Assembly (NCBI GenBank): GCA_934630735.1
Contig: CAKTWK010000021.1
Location: 1 to 32,949 of the forward strand
Reading direction: 5' to 3'
DNA: 32,949 nt
DNA from: an uncultured Collinsella sp.
GTDB lineage: Bacteria > Actinomycetota > Coriobacteriia > Coriobacteriales > Coriobacteriaceae
Made by a program: the position numbers and the translations under genes. The notes beneath the pieces were generated by a model. The model was given only the letters and a program-made list of their open reading frames with translations, did not search any database and had not been told where the DNA came from. Positions 8,540-15,648 of this stretch are shown in pieces (the stretch's first letter is position 1; each line of letters starts with the position of its first letter).

Positions 8540-8755
8540 TCTCGATCTATAACATCTAGGGACGATTTAGCCGCCCAGATGTTACAGATCGAGACATTCA
8601 AATTCCGCTGAGAAGAAAATCTCAATCCGTAACAGTAACTCGGCGAAATCGACCCTAGATGTTACAGATCGAGACAAACGACCGATATCGACCTAAATAA
8701 TCTTAATCTGTAACATCTAGCCCGTTTTCGGCCTTACAACTGTTACAGATCGAGA
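8540..8755. repeat. Tandem array of three 55-nt inverted-repeat units
   Basis: Three units at 8540-8594, 8620-8674 and 8701-8755, each exactly 55 nt. In each, a left arm of the type TCTCGATCTGTAACATCTAG pairs with a right arm of the type CTAGATGTTACAGATCGAGA; arms diverge by a few bases and the 14-20-nt middles differ. Links between units are 25 and 26 nt, so the period is 80-81 bp. Every unit ends GAGAC. There is no coding frame here. It fits a dispersed extragenic palindrome (REP- or MITE-like) in tandem, lying between convergent thiD and the SGNH hydrolase gene. Confidence 0.85.
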
Positions 8756-8770
8756 CAAAGCAACGAAACA

Positions 8771-8801
8771 AGCCACCACAAGGGGAACTTCTGTGGTGGC
8801 T
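8771..8801. repeat. GCCACCACA-type hairpin, right copy
   Basis: AGCCACCACA (8771-8780) pairs exactly with TGTGGTGGCT (8792-8801) around an 11-nt loop. On the minus strand it follows the SGNH hydrolase stop by about 10 bases and is followed by TGTTTCGTT, so it may end that transcript. Its arms match the left hairpin at 8501-8527. Confidence 0.7.
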
Positions 8802-8811
8802 TGGGGTCGCG

Positions 8812-9471
8812 CTACTCACCGAGCATCTCTTGGAGCTTGGCTGCCACGGCATGTCCCAAGCTCTCGTGGCTTTCGGGCATCATATGCAGATAGTCGATAT
8901 CGCCCGGCTCGGCAAACTCGGCGGTATTCAAAAAGTCGCAGCCAAACTGCTCGGCCACGTGCGCATAGTACTCGCCAAAATGTTCAGATGCCTCGACGGA
9001 ACGCTCGTCAAAGTCGGTCATATACACATCGGCGATCTGCGGCTTGATCTTGATAGGGGCCATAAGCAGGATGCGCGGGCAAGGCGCAGCGTCGGTCCAC
9101 GGAAACGCGCGGACGGCGCGAATCAGCGCCATGGCGCCACGGGCGATATCGGAAGCTGTCACGTTAAAGACCGTCTTGCAATCGTTAGTTCCCAGCATAA
9201 TAACGATCGCATCCAGCGGCTTATGAGCCTCGAGCAGCATCGGCAGCGCGCGGATGCCGTTAAGATTGGTGTCCAGATGGCACATATCGTCGCGTACCGT
9301 CGTGCGGCCGTTGAGGCCTTCTTCAATTACATGCCAGCCCTCGCCTAAGTCACGTTGGGCCACGCCGCACCAGCGCACATCCTGCGCATAGCGCACCGCG
9401 GTGCCATCGCGCATACCAGCCGGATCATAGCCATAGGTGTTGCTGTCACCAAAGCACAGAACGTTTTTCAT
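8812..9471 (-). CDS. SGNH/GDSL-type hydrolase (arylesterase-like)
   Basis: 219-residue serine hydrolase of the SGNH fold, probably an esterase or acylhydrolase; the substrate cannot be told from sequence. Block I is LCFGDSNTYGYDP with nucleophile Ser10, block II is GLNGRTT (oxyanion Gly/Asn), block III is MLGTNDCK (oxyanion Asn), and DYLHMMPESH near the C-terminus supplies block V Asp/His. There is no signal peptide, so it is predicted to be cytoplasmic. The start ATG at 9471 has GGGGAG 7 nt ahead; an upstream in-frame start at 9543 would read through the terminator of the preceding gene and is unlikely. It lies downstream of the PARG-like gene on the same strand but is separated from it by a strong terminator. 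Confidence 0.88.
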   Translation of the reverse strand: MKNVLCFGDSNTYGYDPAGMRDGTAVRYAQDVRWCGVAQRDLGEGWHVIEEGLNGRTTVRDDMCHLDTNLNGIRALPMLLEAHKPLDAIVIMLGTNDCKTVFNVTASDIARGAMALIRAVRAFPWTDAAPCPRILLMAPIKIKPQIADVYMTDFDERSVEASEHFGEYYAHVAEQFGCDFLNTAEFAEPGDIDYLHMMPESHESLGHAVAAKLQEMLGE

Positions 9472-9490
9472 CGTAAGCTCCCCACTCAAT

Positions 9491-9520
9491 AAAAAGCCGA
9501 CGGGAGCAGCCCCCGTCGGC
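9491..9520 (-). terminator. Rho-independent terminator after the PARG-like gene
   Basis: Perfect 9-bp GC-rich stem (9496-9504 with 9512-9520) and 7-nt loop, followed on the minus strand by five T (9495-9491). It begins 27 bases after the stop codon at 9547. Confidence 0.88.
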
Positions 9521-9546
9521 TCGGTATATCGCATCACACGCACCGT

Positions 9547-10680
9547 TTACAGGTACTTGCGCCAGTCGTCGTCATCCTCGTCATCCTCGGCAGCGGCCTG
9601 AGCCCGCTCGGCGGCACGGGCGGCTGCGGCGCGGGCGGCAACCTGAGCATAGGACTCCTCGTTGCGCTCGGGGAAGCTTGCCAGCACGTGCTCGAATTTG
9701 GCGAAGTCCTCGTCCCAGCGCGTAGAGGGCACAGCAAAGAAGACCTGCTTGACCTTGAAGTCGCCCGATGCGAGCTCCTTGCGGAAGAGCTCGGCCACGG
9801 CCTCGGCATCAAAGCCGTTGCTGTCGCAGCCCCATGCGCCCAGCACGAGCTTCTCGCGACCCAACTCGTCGCAGATGGCGAGCACAAAGCGGATGCGGTC
9901 GCGCAGGGAATCCAGCAGAGCATCGTCGCTCACGCGATACTCCTGGCGGGCGCGCTTAACGTTGGGCGCGGCGGCCACGATCACGTCGGCGTATGCATGC
10001 ACGTGGTTGCGGTCGAAGCGCACCGCAGGCACCACCAGGGCGCGGTTACGATAGAGCTCGCAGTTGATGTTGCGGCGACGGTTCTCGCCGTACCACTTGC
10101 GCTGCTTATCGAGAACGTTGTACAGATACGAATCGGCGCACAGCGTGGCCTCCTGGCCCAGATAACCCTGAATATATCCACCGCCCGGATTGGTAAACGA
10201 GGCAAAGGCGAGCACGGCCATGTCGCAGAACTGCGCATAGCCGCGACCGTTATCGAGGATTGCCTGCGTGGCGGAGGCATCAAGCACAGTGACCTCGGGC
10301 AGGACCGGAGCGGGCTCCTCAGCAGGCGCGGACTCAGCTTCGGCGATTTCCTCGGCAGGCTCCTCGACGGGCTCGGGCGCCGCCTCGGTCTCGGACGCCG
10401 CCTCGACCTCGGCAGTCTCCGCGTTCTCGACGTCCTCGGCGACCTGCTCTTCGGGGGCCACAGTAGTCTGAACCTTGGCCTTCATCGCCGCGACAAAGCC
10501 GGCGGGCATGCCGTCAAACTCGCGAACACCAGCAAGCGAACGCTCGATATCCTTGGCGAACGCTTCGGACACAGTCGCCACATGGCGCTCGGCGGCCTTG
10601 GCACGGGCCTCGCGCTTGGGATTGGGCTGACCCGCTCGGTTGGACCTGCGGTTACGGTTCCTGTTGTCGACGTCTGCCAT
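9547..10680 (-). CDS. TIGR02452-like microbial PARG / macrodomain protein
   Basis: 377 residues. The C-terminal domain (about 130-350) resembles the microbial poly(ADP-ribose) glycohydrolase family: LAFASFTNPGGGYIQGYLG, then QEATLC, followed by LVLGAWGCDSNGFD, a typical macrodomain strand and loop. The bacterial PARG signature is GGG-x6-8-QEE; here it is GGG-x7-QEA (GGG 166-168, Q176, E177, A178), so the second, catalytic Glu is replaced by Ala. Hydrolase activity may be lost and ADP-ribose binding kept. The N-terminus (1-35) is rich in Arg/Asn, and residues 75-130 are an acidic Ala/Glu/Pro linker. The start ATG at 10680 is preceded by AGGAAAGGTGA. It has its own terminator. Family assignment is by eye. 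Confidence 0.82.
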   Translation of the reverse strand: MADVDNRNRNRRSNRAGQPNPKREARAKAAERHVATVSEAFAKDIERSLAGVREFDGMPAGFVAAMKAKVQTTVAPEEQVAEDVENAETAEVEAASETEAAPEPVEEPAEEIAEAESAPAEEPAPVLPEVTVLDASATQAILDNGRGYAQFCDMAVLAFASFTNPGGGYIQGYLGQEATLCADSYLYNVLDKQRKWYGENRRRNINCELYRNRALVVPAVRFDRNHVHAYADVIVAAAPNVKRARQEYRVSDDALLDSLRDRIRFVLAICDELGREKLVLGAWGCDSNGFDAEAVAELFRKELASGDFKVKQVFFAVPSTRWDEDFAKFEHVLASFPERNEESYAQVAARAAAARAAERAQAAAEDDEDDDDWRKYL

Positions 10681-10745
10681 AAGTGGTCACCTTTCCTGTC
10701 GCTGCCGCTATCGGCTTTTCCCATCCATGATACCCCGCCGCGCAC

Positions 10746-10771
10746 AAAAAAGACGGCCCCGCAGGACCGCC
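10746..10771 (-). terminator. Terminator after the BI-1 family gene
   Basis: On the minus strand a 6-bp stem (10764-10769 with 10754-10759, one G-U pair) with a 4-nt loop is followed by six T (10751-10746). It lies about 50 bases after the stop codon at 10820. Confidence 0.7.
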
Positions 10772-10819
10772 TTTCACATCGTTTTATCGCGTCCGACAAG
10801 AAACGCTGCAATCCCCGCG

Positions 10820-11515
10820 CTAGTCGCGACGACCGATGATGTTCAGGATGCGCAGGAACACGTTGACAATGTCCACGAACAGATTGGACGCCATGAGCAC
10901 CGCATTGGGCAGCGTGGGCGGCACCGTCGTGGCAACATAGGTGTCGTAGCCAATAAAGCCGGCGAACACCACGATCACGATCAGGTCGGTGATGGTCTGC
11001 GAGACGCCCATAAACATCAGCACGATCTCAACCAGAATAGTGGCGAGCAGAATGCCAAAGCCGATGCCATATACGCGCTGGAAAAACTTGGGGAACGTCA
11101 CGCCCAAGGCGCCAAAGACAAAGGTGATGGCGGCCGTGGCGATAAAGGCAGTGTTGATGGTGGGCAGGTCGTAGTTGGCAAGGCCAAACGACGCGGTCAG
11201 GCCAAAGGTGCTCGCAAAGACCACGTAGCCCACGAGTGACAGGCCCACGGACTGTTTGCTGGCAGCAGCCGACATCATGACCATGCCGACGATGGTCAAA
11301 ATAAATGAGCCAAAGACCAGCGGCAAAGCGGCGCCGCTCATCATCATGCGCGCAAACGACATGGTGCTCGTAAAGTAAGCACCGGCGCCCATGGCGCAAA
11401 AGCCCAAAAAGATCAGAGCAGACATGACAAGGTTGTACGCGCGCGGCGACATCTCCTTGGCACGGCTTGCGCCGGTCTCGATGGGGCCATTCTGATAGCC
11501 CTGGATATCGTTCAT
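10820..11515 (-). CDS. Bax inhibitor-1 / YccA family membrane protein
   Basis: 231-residue integral membrane protein of the BI-1 (TMBIM/UPF0005) family; bacterial members are pH-sensitive calcium leak channels or partners of FtsH, and the exact role here is unknown. After a ~25-residue cytoplasmic N-terminus there are about seven hydrophobic helices, beginning YNLVMSALIFLGFCAMGAGA. The last loop has the family pattern with Asp residues (VVFAGFIGYDTYVA), and the C-terminal helix reads LFVDIVNVFLRILNIIG followed by RRD. The start ATG at 11515 has GAAAGGA 7 nt ahead. It appears to be a single-gene unit. Confidence 0.93.
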   Translation of the reverse strand: MNDIQGYQNGPIETGASRAKEMSPRAYNLVMSALIFLGFCAMGAGAYFTSTMSFARMMMSGAALPLVFGSFILTIVGMVMMSAAASKQSVGLSLVGYVVFASTFGLTASFGLANYDLPTINTAFIATAAITFVFGALGVTFPKFFQRVYGIGFGILLATILVEIVLMFMGVSQTITDLIVIVVFAGFIGYDTYVATTVPPTLPNAVLMASNLFVDIVNVFLRILNIIGRRD

Positions 11516-11595
11516 AATTTCGTCCTTTCAAAAAGCACCGCGACGGCGCCGTAGCCGACAAGTTTCCTGCCATTGTACCCGAACGCCGTGCGTCC

Positions 11596-11934
11596 TTACC
11601 TACGGCGCTCGCCCTCAAGCGTACGATCAAACGCCCAAACCCACCAACGCATCACGTGTGCCTGCGAGCCGTCCGCCCGCTCGCGCGTCTGGTCCTCCAG
11701 ATACAACTCGGTCGCGTGCCCGCCAAAACGCACCTTATAGGTTGCCGTACGAATGCCGTGAACCGTCAGGCCAAACCCAGTGGTCGAGACAATCTCGTCA
11801 ATCGTAAAGCAACGACCGTCGACCCAGCAGACGGTGACCGGCACGACCTGTCCGCCCGCGAGGATGCGAGCCACGACGTCCACATACTGCTTGTGCACGC
11901 GCCGAGTTTTGCCATCTGTCTGTCGATATTCCAT
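11596..11934 (-). CDS. Small hypothetical protein
   Basis: About 112 residues from the ATG at 11934. The sequence is basic and soluble (RRVHKQYVDVVARILAGGQ, then a WVDGRCFTIDEIV segment and a late WWVWAFDRTLEG). No membrane helix, signal peptide or known domain is recognised. The segment order (basic entry, value-and-strand core, Trp-rich end) suggests a small beta-rich fold, but this is inference. The start is uncertain: GGAGG lies only 1 nt before the ATG at 11934, and an in-frame ATG at 11955 has no ribosome binding site. Codon use matches its neighbours, which supports a real gene. It is divergent from the PiT gene. Confidence 0.7.
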   Translation of the reverse strand: MEYRQTDGKTRRVHKQYVDVVARILAGGQVVPVTVCWVDGRCFTIDEIVSTTGFGLTVHGIRTATYKVRFGGHATELYLEDQTRERADGSQAHVMRWWVWAFDRTLEGERRR

Positions 11935-12128
11935 GCCTCCTATTATCGAACGCATGTTTGCATGTTGTAAAGCGAACAGGCTGTGGTTTTGGGGTGTCGG
12001 AGCGATCGCATGTGTCCGCATGGCGTGTTAGCAAAAAGAACACCCGCGGTCAACAGGGATAATATTCAATTTTAGTGCCAAAAAATTCACTGCTCCCATC
12101 AGAACTCGGTAAAGAAACCCGCAGGAGG

Positions 12129-12137
12129 TGATACGAT
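12129..12137 (+). promoter_or_regulatory. Candidate extended -10 promoter of the PiT gene
   Basis: TGATACGAT (12129-12137) matches the extended -10 pattern and is identical to the element before the aminopeptidase gene at 3062-3070. It would start transcription near 12144, giving a leader of about 40 nt. There is no clear -35 box. It overlaps an AGGAGGTGAT sequence (12123-12132) that looks like a perfect Shine-Dalgarno but is too far from the PiT start to serve it. Confidence 0.35.
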
Positions 12138-12184
12138 TTATCATGTTTCTGTAACGTGCCTGCAAACTTCGAGAAAGCCCATAT

Positions 12185-13234
12185 ATGGACGTAACGTTCT
12201 CAACCTTCCTCGGCCAACTTGTGTCGAACCCAGTCCTTGCCGTCACCGTGATCCTCGCGCTCGGCGCCATCTTCGTCAATGGATGGACCGACGCACCCAA
12301 CGCCATCGCGACCTGCGTCACTACGCGTTGCATGCCCGCCCGCGCCGCTATTCTCATGAGTGCCGCATTCAACTTCCTTGGCGTGCTCATCATGACGCAC
12401 TTTAACGCGAGCGTCGCCAACACCATCTCCCATATTGTCGACTTTGGCGGAAACAGCACCATGGCGCTCGCCTGTCTGTGCGCGGCGCTGTTCTCCATCG
12501 TCGTCTACGGCGCCACAGCGTCGCGTTTTGGCATCCCCACCTCGCAAAGCCACAGCCTTATCGCCGGCCTGACCGGTGCCGCCATCGCCCTCGGCGGTGC
12601 GAGCAGCGTCAACGTCCACGAGTGGATGAAGGTCATCTACGGCCTGGCGCTCTCCATCGGTCTGGGCTTTGTCATGGGCTGGGTCCTGTGCAAGCTCGTC
12701 TCGATTCTTTTCGCCGCCGCCAACAGGCGACGTGCCAATGTCTTCTTTAAATACGCTCAGATCGCGAGCGCTGCGGCCATGAGCTTTATGCACGGCGCGC
12801 AGGATGGACAGAAGTTCATCGGCGTGCTCTTTTTAGGCGTGGCCTTCGCCAGCGGCCAGACGAGCGTCGGCGATGCCGGCATCCCCATCTGGATTATGCT
12901 GCTGTGCTCGGCCACCATGGGCATCGGCACCAGCGTGGGCGGCGAGCGCATCATCAAGTCCGTCGGCCAGAGCATGGTCAAGCTCGAGAAGTATCAGGGC
13001 TTCTCCGCCGACCTGGCGGGCGCCGCGAACCTGCTGCTTGCCACCCTTACCGGCATCCCCGTGTCCTCCACGCACATCAAGACCTGCGCCATCATGGGCG
13101 TCGGTGCCGTCAAACGCCTCTCGGCCATCAACTTCGGCGTCGTCAAGGACATGATGTTCACCTGGTTCTTCACCTTCCCCGCCTGCGGACTCATCAGCTT
13201 TGTCATGGCCAAGCTGTTCATGATGTTCCTCTAG
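12185..13234 (+). CDS. PiT family inorganic phosphate transporter
   Basis: 349-residue membrane protein of the PHO4/PiT family, the low-affinity phosphate (metal-phosphate) symporter driven by an ion gradient. It contains the two inverted family repeats: NGWTDAPNAIATCV (~33-46) and the late FMHGAQDGQKF (~201-211), with SQSHSLIAGLTGAAIA and the matching VSSTHIKTCAIMGVG. About nine to ten hydrophobic helices are visible. The ribosome binding site is weak (GAGAAAG, 7-8 nt ahead of the ATG at 12185). It is followed after 67 bp by its DUF47 partner, a pairing typical of bacterial PiT systems. Confidence 0.95.
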   Translation: MDVTFSTFLGQLVSNPVLAVTVILALGAIFVNGWTDAPNAIATCVTTRCMPARAAILMSAAFNFLGVLIMTHFNASVANTISHIVDFGGNSTMALACLCAALFSIVVYGATASRFGIPTSQSHSLIAGLTGAAIALGGASSVNVHEWMKVIYGLALSIGLGFVMGWVLCKLVSILFAAANRRRANVFFKYAQIASAAAMSFMHGAQDGQKFIGVLFLGVAFASGQTSVGDAGIPIWIMLLCSATMGIGTSVGGERIIKSVGQSMVKLEKYQGFSADLAGAANLLLATLTGIPVSSTHIKTCAIMGVGAVKRLSAINFGVVKDMMFTWFFTFPACGLISFVMAKLFMMFL

Positions 13235-13301
13235 CCACACCGAGCGTCCATCCGGACCGCAAAACTTCGCCCACCCGTCTTCGCCTCGAAAGGACCCACT
13301 C

Positions 13302-13925
13302 ATGGCAAAGAAACCCGATTCGTTCTACTTTGACAACTACGTCGCCTGCGCCGACCTTGCCGTCCAGGCCGCCGAGCTGCTAACCAAGATTTTCGAGAAC
13401 TTCGATCCCGCGAAGATTCACGACATGCTCGAGAAGATGCATGCGATTGAGCATGCGGCAGACAAGAAGCACCATGAGCTCGAAGACGCCCTGCTCACCG
13501 CCTTTATCACCCCGCTTGAGCGCGAGGATCTAGACCTGATGAGCTGCTCGCTCGACACCGTGCTCGACCGCATTGAGGGCGTCGTGCAGCGCGTCTACTT
13601 CACCAACATCCAGAGCATCCACCCCGATGCCATCGTCATCGCTCACAAGGTGACCGACGCCTGCCGTGCCATGAAGGACCTGATGGTCGAGCTGCCCAAC
13701 TACCGCAAGTCCAAGACCCTGCGCGAACTCGTCATCCAGATCAACACCATCGAGTCCGAGGCCGACGAGCTCTATATCAACGCCATGCGTAACCTGCACG
13801 TTAACGGCAAGGACCCGCTCGAGGTTATCGCCTGGCGTGACGTGTACGCCTTCCTGGAGTACTGCGCCGACTGCTGCGAGAATGTGGCCGATGTCGTGGA
13901 TTCGATTGTCATGAAGAACAGTTAA
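13302..13925 (+). CDS. DUF47 family PhoU-like protein (PiT accessory protein)
   Basis: 207-residue helical, cytoplasmic protein of the DUF47/PhoU_div group, which is normally encoded next to a PiT transporter and thought to control it. Characteristic segments are KMHAIEHAADKKHHELEDAL, AFITPLEREDLDLMSCSLD, VLDRIEGVV and a late AFLEYCADCCENVADVVDSI. Two PhoU-like E-x-x-A-D-x-x-H/L motif regions (EHAADKKHHEL, ESEADELY) probably bind metal. The start ATG at 13302 has GAAAGGA 8 nt ahead. It is almost certainly co-transcribed with the PiT gene. A large inverted repeat lies 24 bp after its stop. Confidence 0.94.
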   Translation: MAKKPDSFYFDNYVACADLAVQAAELLTKIFENFDPAKIHDMLEKMHAIEHAADKKHHELEDALLTAFITPLEREDLDLMSCSLDTVLDRIEGVVQRVYFTNIQSIHPDAIVIAHKVTDACRAMKDLMVELPNYRKSKTLRELVIQINTIESEADELYINAMRNLHVNGKDPLEVIAWRDVYAFLEYCADCCENVADVVDSIVMKNS

Positions 13926-13949
13926 TTGGGGGTACATGTCCCACCGGTC

Positions 13950-14028
13950 GCGGGCCCGGCCACTAATAACCTTTTTCACTCCGGCTGCAAGCAGAGTCGT
14001 TCAAAAGGTTATTAGTGGCCGGGCCCGC
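13950..14028. repeat. Perfect 26-bp inverted repeat
   Basis: Arms 13950-13975 and 14003-14028 are perfectly complementary over 26 bp, with a 27-nt spacer. The outer half is extremely GC-rich (GCGGGCCCGGCC) and the inner half AT-rich (ACTAATAACCTTTT). No T tract follows on either strand. It may serve as a terminator or RNA-stabilising hairpin for the PiT-DUF47 operon, or be a mobile palindrome. Confidence 0.88.
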
Positions 14029-14211
14029 TCCCTTATGCACCACCATTGGGAACTTTGGCTGATAGTTGTAGCGCAATGGGGGTTTGGCCGAGGGGGCCTT
14101 TGTTACTCGTTCGGACACTTTGGCCCTTGATGAGCGTTTGGCTGATTGCTGTTTTGGGTACTGTTTGGGTTACTTTGGGTTTGTTTGATTTTTAATTGTT
14201 GGAAGGCTTGT
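14029..14211. other. T/G-rich intergenic stretch before the nitroreductase gene
   Basis: No credible gene. Composition changes sharply to T- and G-rich (repeated TTTGG and GGGTTTG words) compared with the C-rich neighbourhood, and this bias continues into the first half of the next gene. The only recognisable signal is the ribosome binding site GGAAGG at 14201-14206. Confidence 0.5.
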
Positions 14212-14742
14212 ATGTCTTATTTGGATCTGGCTCGGTCTCGGTATTCTTGTCGCGAGTTTGAGGATCGTTCTGTTGAGCAGGCTGTGGTGGATGCCATTGT
14301 TGAGGCTGGGCGTATTGCTCCTTCTGCTTGTAATAATCATCCAGCCCGTGTGATGGTGCTGGATACGCCTGAGCTGTTGGAGAAGGCTGCTGCTTGTCAG
14401 CCTCGGTTTGCTCGTGATGGGTCTATCTTTGGAGCTCCGCTTGTCTTCCTTATTTGCAGCGTTACCGATGATGCTTGGGTGCGCCCGTATGACCAGATGA
14501 ATTCCAGTGCCATCGACACCTCGATCGTGTGCGATCAAATGATGATGGAGGCCGAGGAACAGGGCCTGGGTACGTGCTGGGTGTGCCATTTTAAGCCCGA
14601 GGTGGCCTGTGAGCAGTTCAGCCTGCCCGAGGGTATCTATCCCTATCATATGCTCGTCTGCGGCTATCCTGCCGACCACATCGCCGACCCCGAACATCGC
14701 GAGGCCCGCACCATTCCCCTCCCCGACTTCCTCCTCAAGTAG
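14212..14742 (+). CDS. Nitroreductase family protein
   Basis: 176-residue flavin-dependent oxidoreductase of the nitroreductase superfamily, predicted to bind FMN and use NAD(P)H; the physiological substrate is unknown. Family landmarks are SRYSCREFEDRSVEQ (Arg-Ser-x-R FMN-binding entry), AGRIAPSACNNHPARVMVL, IDTSIVCDQMMMEAEEQGLG followed by TCWVCHF, and a late HMLVCGYPAD. It is short for the superfamily but complete. The ATG at 14212 has GGAAGG about 5-8 nt ahead; the frame extends 22 codons further upstream into T-rich noncoding DNA. The first ~80 codons use mostly T-ending codons, the rest C/G-ending codons like the neighbours. A strong terminator follows. Confidence 0.92.
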   Translation: MSYLDLARSRYSCREFEDRSVEQAVVDAIVEAGRIAPSACNNHPARVMVLDTPELLEKAAACQPRFARDGSIFGAPLVFLICSVTDDAWVRPYDQMNSSAIDTSIVCDQMMMEAEEQGLGTCWVCHFKPEVACEQFSLPEGIYPYHMLVCGYPADHIADPEHREARTIPLPDFLLK

Positions 14743-14788
14743 ATTTTTGGGACATGCCTTAAAATCCACCTTTGACCGCTCGCCCGTT

Positions 14789-14834
14789 CGCCGAGTTCTG
14801 TGCCCTCAAACGCAGGACTCGGCGTTTTTGTTTT
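14789..14834 (+). terminator. Terminator after the nitroreductase gene
   Basis: 12-bp stem (14789-14800 with 14813-14824, one G-U position), 12-nt loop, then TTTTTGTTTT. Confidence 0.92.
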
Positions 14835-14852
14835 GCAGACTGCATACAGCCA

Positions 14853-14880
14853 CAAAAAAGGACCCACAAGCTGTGGGCCC
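14853..14880 (-). terminator. divIVA: Terminator after divIVA
   Basis: Compact hairpin around CCCACA/TGTGGG with a 3-nt loop (14860-14880) is followed on the minus strand by six T (14859-14854). It lies about 30 bases after the divIVA stop and, with the adjacent plus-strand terminator, separates two convergent units. Confidence 0.85.
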
Positions 14881-14908
14881 TTTCTAGGCGCTAAATGATA
14901 GCTGGATA

Positions 14909-15586
14909 TTAGTCCAGGTCGTCGGCAGCGAAGTTGTCAATCGGTGCGAAGGGATCGGCAACAGGGATAACCGGCTCGGCGACGGGCAGCGGCTCGGCAG
15001 CAGGAACGGTCACAGCCGGAGAAGCGGCGGAGCCGACCGGCGTGGAAGCCATGAGATCGGACGGGAAGGAGTTCTGAGCATCGTCCATGAAGTGCTGGAT
15101 GAGCTTGAGGTACTCGGCCTTGAACTCCTCACGGGAAGCCTTCAGGCGGTCGATCTCCTCAAGCTCGGCCTGCTTCTCGGTCAGGGCCTGGCGGATGACC
15201 TCGCGGGCCTTGGCGTCAGCCTCGTTGCGGATGCGGTCAGCGTTCTCGTTGGCGTCGTTGACAATGCCCTCGGCGGTCTGCTGGGCAGCAATCAGAGCAG
15301 CGGAAATCTGACGCTCCTGAGCGGAGAAGTCGGGCGCAGGAGCGGCGACAGGCGCGGCAGGGACGGCCTGGGCGGCAGCATCCTGAGCCTGAGCGAGCTG
15401 GGCCTGCGTGTCGGCGAGCTGCTGCTCGGTGGCGGTCAGACGACCCTTAAGATCGACAATCTTGGCGAGCATGGCGTCGACCTCAGAGGACAGGGTCTCC
15501 AGGAAGACGTCGACCTCGGCGGGATCGTAGCCGCGCTTGGCCTCAGAGAAGGTCTGAGCCTGAATGTCAGCAGGGGTAATAGCCAT
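14909..15586 (-). CDS. divIVA: DivIVA domain-containing cell division protein
   Basis: 225-residue coiled-coil protein that binds curved membrane at poles and septa and organises cell wall growth. The N-terminal lipid-binding domain is clear (ITPADIQAQTFSEAKRGYDP then AEVDVFLETLSSEVD). It is followed by heptad-like coiled coil (~35-65), a Gln/Ala-rich linker (~60-95), a second coiled coil (~95-160) and a Pro/Ala/Val-rich tail ending in acidic residues. The start ATG at 15586 has AGGAGA 8 nt ahead. It is the last gene of the minus-strand division block. A TATACT box inside the end of yggT (15661-15656) could provide an additional promoter. Confidence 0.94.
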   Translation of the reverse strand: MAITPADIQAQTFSEAKRGYDPAEVDVFLETLSSEVDAMLAKIVDLKGRLTATEQQLADTQAQLAQAQDAAAQAVPAAPVAAPAPDFSAQERQISAALIAAQQTAEGIVNDANENADRIRNEADAKAREVIRQALTEKQAELEEIDRLKASREEFKAEYLKLIQHFMDDAQNSFPSDLMASTPVGSAASPAVTVPAAEPLPVAEPVIPVADPFAPIDNFAADDLD

Positions 15587-15648
15587 AACAAGTTCTCCTT
15601 TGTCTTCGCCTTGGCGCCGTGCGCCCGACGTGAGTTACTAAGCCAGTT

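Noticed and set aside
8540..8755. The spaced repeats as a small CRISPR array
   Set aside because: Repeats are themselves palindromic pairs with variable middles; repeat arms alternate in orientation, spacing is not of direct-repeat type and no cas genes are near.
12123..12154. Leader mini-ORF (Met-Phe-Leu-stop) behind a perfect AGGAGGTGAT before the PiT gene
   Set aside because: The Shine-Dalgarno is about 14 nt from the ATG and overlaps a likely extended -10 element; the transcript would probably start after it. Kept only as a curiosity.
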